The translations under genes and the position numbers were made by a program. From Candidatus Woesebacteria bacterium (GTDB taxonomy: Bacteria; Patescibacteriota; Microgenomatia; UBA8517), in contig JACOZU010000004.1 in NCBI GenBank assembly GCA_016181165.1, forward strand, positions 1-19,806: a DNA stretch of 19,806 nt. The letters run 5' to 3'. The notes under the pieces are model-generated. The model saw nothing but the letters and a program-made list of their open reading frames with translations. It had not been told where the DNA came from and did not search any database. Numbering within the stretch: the first letter of the stretch is position 1; each line of letters opens with the position of its first letter. Positions 1 to 6,500 of this stretch are shown piece by piece.

Positions 1-6
1 AGAGTT

Positions 7-37
7 TTGATCCCGGGAGACCTCCGATTGATATAAT
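7..37 (+). promoter_or_regulatory. Promoter of the WbuC-type cupin gene, near-leaderless
   Basis: A perfect TATAAT at 32-37 is preceded by TTGATC at 7-12 with a 19-base spacer, slightly long. Transcription would begin around 43-45, almost exactly at the ATG at 44, so the message would have little or no leader and no ribosome binding site. The -10 box is clear; the -35 is weaker. Only 43 bases are visible upstream, so a readthrough transcript cannot be excluded. Confidence 0.6.
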
Positions 38-43
38 ACTCAT

Positions 44-556
44 ATGAACCCGGAAATTGAGGAGAGGAAAGAATTTAGCATTTCGCTTGTTGACTCCGAC
101 CAAATCGAGGAGCTTTTTTCTTTGGCAGAGTCCCTTCCCCAACAGCGCGCAACTTTGACTTTATACAGAAGCCCAGACGAAAAAACTCTTACGGAGATAA
201 ATGTGATATTACCCGGAAGTTATATTAGACCCCACAAATATCCAGACTCCTCTCGGACAGAAACTTCCGTTCCATTAAGCGGGAGTGCCCAACTCGTGAC
301 TTTTGGCGATAACGGAGAAATTTCGCAAAAGGAACTTCTTAGAGTAGGGATGGTAGCAAAGGTAGATGCAAACACTTGGCATACTCTGGTTGCAGGTTTC
401 CATTTTGCCACGTTTGAAGTTAAAGTTTACCCCTTAGGTGACGACAAAAAAAAAGACGAAGTTTTTGCTCCTTGGGCCCCCGAGGAGGGGACGGACGAGG
501 CCGACATCTATTTTGAAAATCTTAGACAAAAACTGGGTCTTTCGGAAGCTAGTTGA
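44..556 (+). CDS. wbuC: WbuC-family cupin-fold metalloprotein
   Basis: A 170-residue single-domain cupin. The first cupin motif is recognisable at residues 62-80 (RPHKY, then E73, then PLSG), the second around 108-114 (VDANTWH, His113), and the C-terminal FAPWAP segment at 141-146 is typical of the WbuC family. WbuC genes often lie in O-antigen clusters, but their reaction is not firmly established; a metal-dependent role on sugar precursors is usual speculation. Normally the first motif reads RPHxH; here the second His is Tyr66, so one probable metal ligand is altered while His64, Glu73 and His113 remain. The start is the ATG directly after the -10 box; there is no Shine-Dalgarno sequence. 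The TGA stop is embedded in the -35 box of the next promoter. Its neighbour rho is unrelated in function; the polysaccharide cluster lies 12 kb away on the other strand. Confidence 0.82.
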   Translation: MNPEIEERKEFSISLVDSDQIEELFSLAESLPQQRATLTLYRSPDEKTLTEINVILPGSYIRPHKYPDSSRTETSVPLSGSAQLVTFGDNGEISQKELLRVGMVAKVDANTWHTLVAGFHFATFEVKVYPLGDDKKKDEVFAPWAPEEGTDEADIYFENLRQKLGLSEAS

Positions 557-581
557 CAAGCTGCCTCCGAGGTCGTAGAAT
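553..581 (+). promoter_or_regulatory. Strong sigma-70-type promoter of rho
   Basis: Consensus TTGACA at 553-558 and TAGAAT at 576-581 are separated by exactly 17 bases. The -35 box contains the TGA stop of wbuC (554-556). Transcription should start near 588, giving rho a leader of about 70 bases (588-656) with no obvious Shine-Dalgarno sequence before the ATG at 657. No stable hairpin was seen in the leader. Confidence 0.8.
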
Positions 582-656
582 AGTTTTTGCCTGCCGCATT
601 AGTCGAGCAGTCTTCTTTTAATTTCTGGGCGAGAGATGGATTCCGCAATTTAAGCT

Positions 657-1880
657 ATGTCCCAAGATACAGTTTCAAAAAATGAGGATACCGAAAGGGT
701 AATTCCCGACGCCGGCCTGCCTACGGAATACGTCGAAGGCATTTTGGATATTGCCAACGAGGGCTCCGGACTATTAAGACCCGGTTTTGCCGCCAGCGAC
801 CGCGACGTTTATATTTCGGCTTCCCAAATAAGAAGATTCAATCTTAGGGTAGGAGATAAAGTCGGCGGACAAGCCAGAAGACCAAAGGAAAACGAAAGAT
901 ATTGGGGGCTTCTTAAAGTCGAAAAAGTCAACGGAGGGCCGGTGGAAGAGTCGGGAGAAAGAGTCAATTTCGACGAACTCCTCGTTGTTTATCCTGATGC
1001 ACAAATAAAGCTTACGACCACTTCTGATATATTAACAACAAGGATTATCGACCTGATTGTACCCATTGGCTTCGGCCAAAGAGCGCTCATCGTCTCTCCC
1101 CCAAAGGCGGGTAAAACCTGGCTGATTAAGGACATTCTTGAAGGCATTGCCAAAAATTATCCCGAGGCCCCTCCGTCCCGTAGCCGCGAAGCTAAGCGAA
1201 GTGGGGTTCACCTAATGGCTGTACTAATCGGAGAAAGACCGGAAGAGGTTACCGACATAGTTAGAAAGATGGAAACGGTGACAGGGGGAACCGGTGAGGT
1301 GGCGGCCAGTAACTTTGACGAAGCACCGGAAAATCAAACCAGAGTGGGGGAACTGGCTCTAGAGCGGGCCAAAAGACTGGTTGAAAAAGGAATGGACGTG
1401 GTCATCGTTCTTGATTCAATTACCCGAATGGCCAGAGCCTATAACTTGGCCCTGCCGACCAGTGGCCGAACCCTTTCCGGCGGATTTGATCCGGTTGCAT
1501 TATTTCCCGCCAAGAAGTTCTTTGGCGCCGCCAGAAAAATCGAAAACGCGGGTAGCTTAACCATCATTGGTACCTGTTTGGTAGAAACCGGCTCCAGAAT
1601 GGACGACCTGATCTACGAGGAGTTTAAAGGTACGGGTAACATGGAGCTTCATTTGACCAGAAAACTGGCCGACAAGAGGATATTCCCGGCAATTGACGTT
1701 TCCCGTTCCGGAACCAGACAAGAAGAGCTCCTTTACGGGAAAGAGAAGTTAACCCAAATCCACACCTTACGAAGAATGCTCGAGCTAGTTCATGAGGACG
1801 AAAGAACGGAAACCCTTCTTGAACGGCTAAAAAAGTCCGAAACGAACGAAGAATTCCTCGAAAGCCTCAAAACAGCCTAA
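657..1880 (+). CDS. rho: Transcription termination factor Rho
   Basis: A 407-residue hexameric RNA-dependent ATPase that ends transcription on untranslated RNA. The cold-shock-like primary RNA-binding domain spans roughly residues 25-120 (GILDI, YISASQIRRFNLRVGD, PKENERYWGLLKV). The RecA-type motor follows: Walker A PPKAGKT at 148-154, GERPEE at 192-197, Walker B VVIVLD ending at Asp253, SITRMARA, TSGRTLSGG near 268-276, and the highly conserved EEFKGTGNMEL at 321-331. Length is close to E. coli Rho (419). The extended N-terminal insertion seen in many actinobacterial Rho proteins is absent. An extra stretch of about 14 residues (172-185, rich in Ser, Arg and Pro) interrupts the strand between NYPE and LMAVLIGERPEE, where E. 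coli has none. The gene has its own consensus promoter. The downstream hydrolase follows 50 bases later with its own promoter. Confidence 0.97.
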   Translation: MSQDTVSKNEDTERVIPDAGLPTEYVEGILDIANEGSGLLRPGFAASDRDVYISASQIRRFNLRVGDKVGGQARRPKENERYWGLLKVEKVNGGPVEESGERVNFDELLVVYPDAQIKLTTTSDILTTRIIDLIVPIGFGQRALIVSPPKAGKTWLIKDILEGIAKNYPEAPPSRSREAKRSGVHLMAVLIGERPEEVTDIVRKMETVTGGTGEVAASNFDEAPENQTRVGELALERAKRLVEKGMDVVIVLDSITRMARAYNLALPTSGRTLSGGFDPVALFPAKKFFGAARKIENAGSLTIIGTCLVETGSRMDDLIYEEFKGTGNMELHLTRKLADKRIFPAIDVSRSGTRQEELLYGKEKLTQIHTLRRMLELVHEDERTETLLERLKKSETNEEFLESLKTA

Positions 1881-1888
1881 GGCCCTTC

Positions 1889-1917
1889 TTGCTTGAGAAT
1901 CTTTCATATGCTATCTT
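1889..1917 (+). promoter_or_regulatory. Extended -10 promoter of the LysM-M23 gene
   Basis: TTGCTT at 1889-1894, a 17-base spacer, and TATCTT at 1912-1917 preceded by TG at 1909-1910 (extended -10). The predicted start is near 1924, seven bases before the ATG at 1931. An in-frame TTG at 1889 would lie inside the -35 box, which argues against it as the start codon. Confidence 0.5.
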
Positions 1918-1930
1918 CTTTTGGCAGGAA

Positions 1931-3028
1931 ATGGAAGACTCCTACGAAAAATTTTTGGCTTTTTTTACCGAAGTAAAACTTTTTTTTAGCGAACTTACTA
2001 ACTATCTAATAAAAAATCTCCATCTTTCATTCCTGCGCTTTGAAGAAGGAAAAGGCGTTTTTGTGACGGCTCTTTATCGACAAAGAGGCAGATACGCAAG
2101 GCGCCTGATGCACACTGGCATGGCTGCTTTGGCTGCGGTTGGCATCATGATTGCGCCCGTAATTGCCCAGGAATTTCCGGGAAGAAGTGTTAACCCTTGG
2201 GAGATTCCGTCAACCTCCACGGTTTTGTCCGCAACAACCGAAGACCCCGAAACGACAACTTTGGTATCAGATAAGGTCAGAGACAAGGTCATAGAATACA
2301 CCGTGCAAGAGGGGGATACCATCGCTTCCATCGCCCAAAAATTTGGAATTGATGAAGATACGGTTAGGTGGCAGAATAGCATTTCTGGGGACAGGATAAA
2401 ACTTGGCCAAACCTTAGAGATTCTTCCGGTGACCGGAATTTCTCACAAAGTGGCCAAAGGTGATACAGTTTATTCTATTGCGAAGAAGTATGATACATCT
2501 CCTCAGGCGATAGTCGACTTTCCCTATAACACTTTTTCGAATGACGAAACTTTTGAGTTAGCAATCGGACAAGTCGTTGTCGTTCCCGACGGCGTCAGAC
2601 CCTCGGCAATCCCTACCGGCCCCAGAATTCGTCAAATTACTCCTGATGCCGGAACCGTTGTTGCTTCGGGCACTTTTGTTTGGCCCACGGGTGGGACCAT
2701 TACCCAAAGATTTGTTTGGTATCATAAAGGAATTGACATCGCCAATAGGGGGGCGCCTGCGATTTTGGCTGCCGATGCAGGAACAATTGTTGGAGCAGGA
2801 TGGCTTGACGGCTACGGCTATGGCAATAGAGTCATTATTGACCACGGCAACGGCTATCGAACTCTCTATGGCCACCTTTCCCAAATTTATGTTGTTCCGG
2901 GGCAAACCGTAGCCAGAGGTGCAGCTATCGGGAAAATGGGCTCAACCGGCCGCTCAACCGGAATGCATCTTCACTTTGAGGTCCTTCTTAACGGGATTTA
3001 CCTTAATCCGCTTTCGGTACTTCGATAA
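1931..3028 (+). CDS. Membrane-anchored peptidoglycan endopeptidase, LysM-LysM-M23
   Basis: A 365-residue envelope protein from the ATG at 1931; an in-frame TTG at 1889 would add 14 residues but sits in the promoter. Order: about 55 cytoplasmic N-terminal residues, an Arg-rich stretch running into a hydrophobic segment at about 57-79 that should anchor it, LysM 1 at about 123-166 (YTVQEGDTIASIAQKFG), LysM 2 at about 171-220 (HKVAKGDTVYSIAKKY), then an M23 (lysostaphin/LytM-type) Zn metallopeptidase at about 250-365. The catalytic set is complete: HKGID (His265, Asp269), YGHLS (His315) and HLHFE (His346, His348). LysM domains bind peptidoglycan glycans; M23 enzymes cut the cross-linking peptides, so the role is wall remodelling or daughter-cell separation outside the membrane. 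The ARRLM sequence just before the hydrophobic segment weakly resembles a twin-arginine signal, but it is far from the N-terminus. Confidence 0.93.
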   Translation: MEDSYEKFLAFFTEVKLFFSELTNYLIKNLHLSFLRFEEGKGVFVTALYRQRGRYARRLMHTGMAALAAVGIMIAPVIAQEFPGRSVNPWEIPSTSTVLSATTEDPETTTLVSDKVRDKVIEYTVQEGDTIASIAQKFGIDEDTVRWQNSISGDRIKLGQTLEILPVTGISHKVAKGDTVYSIAKKYDTSPQAIVDFPYNTFSNDETFELAIGQVVVVPDGVRPSAIPTGPRIRQITPDAGTVVASGTFVWPTGGTITQRFVWYHKGIDIANRGAPAILAADAGTIVGAGWLDGYGYGNRVIIDHGNGYRTLYGHLSQIYVVPGQTVARGAAIGKMGSTGRSTGMHLHFEVLLNGIYLNPLSVLR

Positions 3029-3042
3029 TAATTCTTGCGATT

Positions 3043-3051
3043 TGCTATAAT
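3043..3051 (+). promoter_or_regulatory. Extended -10 promoter of tRNA-Ala
   Basis: TGCTATAAT at 3043-3051 is a perfect extended -10 element. The -35 region is poor (TTCGAT at 3021-3026 with a 19-base spacer, overlapping the end of the M23 gene). The predicted start is about 3058, nine bases before the mature tRNA 5' end. Confidence 0.65.
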
Positions 3052-3066
3052 TTACGGTGTTCACTC

Positions 3067-3138
3067 GGGCCCGTAGTGGTAACGGTAGAACACTGCATTC
3101 GCATTGCAGGAATGGCGGTTCGATTCCGCCCGGGTCCA
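3067..3138 (+). tRNA. tRNA-Ala(CGC)
   Basis: A 72-base cloverleaf can be folded by hand. The acceptor stem 3067-3073 pairs with 3131-3137 over seven positions and includes the G3:U70 wobble that is the universal alanine identity element; the discriminator is A (3138). The anticodon stem ctgca/tgcag (3093-3097 and 3105-3109) encloses loop ttcgcat with anticodon CGC at 3100-3102, reading GCG. The T arm has a five-pair stem ggcgg/ccgcc around ttcgatt. The D arm (gtggtaacggtagaac) is short and looks more like a glycine tRNA D arm. The variable loop has four bases. CCA is not encoded (the next bases are CTC), so it must be added by nucleotidyltransferase. Confidence 0.92.
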
Positions 3139-3161
3139 CTCGCAGACTCGTGAACCCAGTC

Positions 3162-3218
3162 GTCCTCGATAGTGCCAGGTAAGGTAGAAAGTTTTGCACA
3201 CGATTCCGCTCGGGTCCA
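3162..3218 (+). pseudogene. Degenerate tRNA fragment, partial copy of the adjacent tRNA-Ala
   Basis: Bases 3201-3219 match the T-loop/acceptor end of the tRNA-Ala (3121-3139) at 18 of 19 positions, 80 bases further on. Upstream, tagtgccaggtaaggtagaa (3170-3189) resembles the D arm of the tRNA (tagtggtaacggtagaa) with small differences, while the whole anticodon arm is missing. It therefore looks like an eroded tandem duplicate or a site left by integration at the tRNA 3' end. The rest of the gene-free stretch 3139-3500 is AT-rich, has no convincing small ORF, and ends in the promoter and operator-like DNA of the next gene. Confidence 0.55.
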
Positions 3219-3407
3219 CCCATAATTGGCAGACGTTATTAGTTTTTGCTTCAATTTTCATCATTTTTCAAACCCCATAATGTTAGAAGTCTAAGTCCTT
3301 TTAGATTATAGTGTAAAAAAATCTCTCAGGCACGAAGTTCGCATTTCTGAAGCTAATTTCTTGAGTACAAAGATGGTCCAAAAATAAGCAAAAAGGCAAA
3401 TAGGGCC

Positions 3408-3439
3408 TTGACAAGCTTTTCACAAAGACTTTTTATAAT
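3408..3439 (+). promoter_or_regulatory. Promoter of the HTH-hendecad-SH3 gene
   Basis: Consensus TTGACA at 3408-3413 and consensus TATAAT at 3434-3439 are separated by 20 bases; a shifted -10 (TTTATA, 3432-3437) would give an 18-base spacer. The sequence between is AT-rich. Transcription would start near 3446, giving a leader of about 56 bases that contains the palindrome and tandem repeats described next. Confidence 0.65.
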
Positions 3440-3453
3440 AGTAAAGCTTATTA

Positions 3454-3484
3454 TTACAAATTTGTAAAAACTTGTAAAAACAAG
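3454..3484 (+). promoter_or_regulatory. Operator-like palindrome and tandem 10-bp repeats in the leader
   Basis: TTACAAATTTGTAA at 3454-3467 is a perfect 14-base palindrome just downstream of the predicted transcription start. It overlaps two tandem copies of ttgtaaaaac (3462-3471 and 3472-3481), spaced one helical turn, and the second copy forms a short inverted repeat cttgt-aaaa-acaag (3471-3484). Such arrangement is typical of a protein-binding site. The gene it precedes begins with a DNA-binding domain, so autoregulation is a reasonable inference, untested. Confidence 0.4.
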
Positions 3485-3501
3485 CTCATTGAAGCCTGCC
3501 C

Positions 3502-6500
3502 ATGCCAAAACGTTTTTATACAGTCAAAGAGACAGCCAAAATTTTAGGTGTTTCGACAAATACCGTTTACAAATATCTTGATGAGGGAAGTTTGAAGGGG
3601 AAAAGACTTAAGAATAGGGGGCGATTTAAAGTGCCCTTTCCTGAACTAGCCCCATATTTAGGCGGCGAGACGTCGACCGAGGTTTCCGAGGAAACACCGG
3701 TTGTAAAACAAGAAGACCAAAAGGCTAAAGGAAAGTCAACTGCTTTTGGATTATTGTTTGTACCCTCGCTTATCGGGATTTTCCTTCTTCTCCTTTTATG
3801 GAATTTTAGCCAAGGGGCGATAGCTTCCCAATCTTCGCTAACCAGGGATATTGGAAATGCTGTCCTGGGTTATTCATCCAGGACCTTTTCTGGGTTTGGG
3901 AGTCTGGTGTCGCGCTTCCTGCCGGAAGCTCAACAATTCGCAAAAGGAACCCAGCCTCCAAATGAGACATTAAGTACCCCTTCGACACAGATTGTATCAG
4001 AGGAAAAAACGCTGGATTTGAGCTACAAAATTGAGAACACGGAAGGCCGGACCAACGAACTTTATGCCGATGCCCAGGTTCTTGCTTCGAGTACGCAGAG
4101 GTTATTAAGTAAAAGCAGAACCCTAACGTCGGCGGAATTAAACAACGCCATAGAGGAAATGTCACAGCTTCTGGGATCGCTGTCAGATTCATCTGACAAG
4201 AAAACAATTTTTGCCGAAATCAATTGGCTCAGCGAGAATTGGGACTTTACCGGCATCGAAGCGCTGAAAAGAGCCGCAAGTAACGCCGGTGATCTTCTTG
4301 TTTCGTTGCAAAGGCAGAGTCTGGCGGCATTCACCAGACCCGAAATTGTCGACCTCAATAACTTAGTTGTCGAAGCCGATCTTCTGCCGGAGCTTGTGGG
4401 TGATCCGTCTGACCTGCCAAGCGAAAAGACTCTTTATGGCAATATCAAGGGAGTTGGAACCTTGGCCCAAACCATAGACGCCAAAGTCGGGGAGATCGAT
4501 AAAATTCTCGAATCTTGGGATAACTTAAATATTTCTGAGAAGGAATATACTGTCAAATCAATACTTTCTGATACATTAAGTATCAATGTCCTGCCCAAAG
4601 TTGATGAGGTTGTATTCTCAGGATTGCGCGGTCCAAAAGATGAGTCCGAGTTAAAAAATAGTCTGCTTTCGGTAAAAGGAGTTTTGATGGCAAATAAAAC
4701 CCACCTTGCTCAAAAAGCCGGCGAGACTGTTGTGGGCACTTGGCCGGAGTGGGATGGTGCAGCTTATAAAATCCTGATTATCAATCCGTCCAAGAAAGAT
4801 TCCCAGGAAGTTGCCTATAAATATTATCTGCCGTCAGATTTAAAAAGAGGGGACGTTGAGCAAACTGACGCTGGCTTAACACTTAGTTTTGACAGCCAGA
4901 AGAATCAGTATTTTATGGAGGTTAACCTGCCTTTGCCCGCAGGCGAGGCCAAAACGCTGGGTCTTAAAACTAATAATATTTGGAAAACAGAAGCCAAGGC
5001 CCAAAAAACCGGCGGGCAAGAAATTTCGGAGGCTTTGGAAACGACCACTGCCAATAGGCAAAACAAGGTCCTGGGAACAGAGAACAATAAACCTTTTTCC
5101 AGTCTGACTGCTCTTCGAGAGAAAGTTGCCGGCCTTAGAGCTCAAATTCCGCGGGAAAAGGTGGCGGCTCTGGGGTTAATAATTTTTCTTTCGGGCCTTA
5201 CCGCCTTGATTGTTTATCTGATGACATTTATCAGGTGGAACAAAAAATCCGTACAAACTGTTTCCGTAGAAGTTCAATCGGCCGATGTTGAGAGTATCTT
5301 AATACCGAAGTTTTCGACCAAAAAAGAGACGATTAAGAAAGAATCTTCTTGGCTCACGATCAAATTCCGGGCCATAGTCTCGGCTATTCTCGCAATTCCA
5401 GCTTTGATAATATCCTTTTTCTTGAAAGTTCTATCCACGGTTAAAACGTTCACAACCTCCGTAATAACAGGTTTGGCTAGATTCATATCCTCGGTTATAA
5501 CTTCTATTCTGCGGGCCTTCCGCGCCACCACGCAGGCGATCTTAACGTTTGCGGCAAAGACAATATCCGCGGCCAGAAAAACCGTTGTTACTATTGGAAA
5601 CGGTTTCCTGAAAATCCCGGTTGCAATTTTGACCTTTTTCTTAAAGGTCATATCTTCGATCAGAACGCTCTTGGTCACCCTGTCAACAGGTTTTTACAAG
5701 CTCGTAGCCTCAATTATCGCTTTTGTGGGACTAGGAGTAGCCGCGGTTGTAAAAGGTAGCATTGTGTTTGTTTCCAATCTGATATCGGCCGTGACCGCGT
5801 TTTTTACAGGCATCGGGTCCGCCATTACCAAAACAACGCACTCTGTCAAAACGGGGATACCGGCAATTTTATCTTCGATAGGAACGTTTTTCTTGAGGAT
5901 TATTACCTCGGTTAAAAAGCTTGTTATTGGCGTGACAACTTCCTTACTGCAGGCGGTAAAAGCAACCATCAACGCCGTCGTCGTTTTTAGCAAAAATCTT
6001 ATCTCCGCCCTGGTTAAGGCGGTAGTCTCGATTGGGTCAGGGGTGCTGGCAGTCTTGACTTCGACAAAGAACTTTTTCCTGAAGCTGATAACTGCGGTGA
6101 CTGGGGGCGTTGCGGCGGTTGCAATTGCTTTTAAAAAGGCTCTCCTGGCGGTTATTCAGGCTATTACTACCTTCGTGACCAATGTCGTCTCCGCCATCAG
6201 CGCGTTTGTGGGGAAGATTGTTTCTTCGACGGTAACTTTTGTGGCAAAAATAATATCGTTAGTCACTAGGGCCTTGATTTCGACAATAACCTTTTTCTTG
6301 AAAGTTCTGTACTCGATCACAAAAACCCTGGCCTTGATAATCAAAAAAGTACTTAAGGTTTCGGTTTCCATCACAAAATTCGCGGATTCGACTCTGGGAC
6401 AATTGAATTTTGGGGCCCCCACCGCCCGCAAACCGCGCCGCGGCCTGCGCGTTGCGACTGTGCTTTTGCTGATCGGTTTGGCTGCCGCCTTAATTTCAGC

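Noticed and set aside
636..653. Five-codon ORF (MDSAI) in the rho leader
   Set aside because: Too short to support; no ribosome binding site and no attenuator hairpin beside it.
1889..1930. TTG start for the LysM-M23 gene
   Set aside because: It lies in the -35 box of a well-formed promoter and adds residues of no clear role; the ATG at 1931 fits the predicted transcript.
3295..3325. AT-rich inverted repeat tctaa/ttaga with a following A-run, considered as terminator
   Set aside because: The stem is only five to seven weak pairs with no T-run on the plus strand, so it is not a credible terminator.
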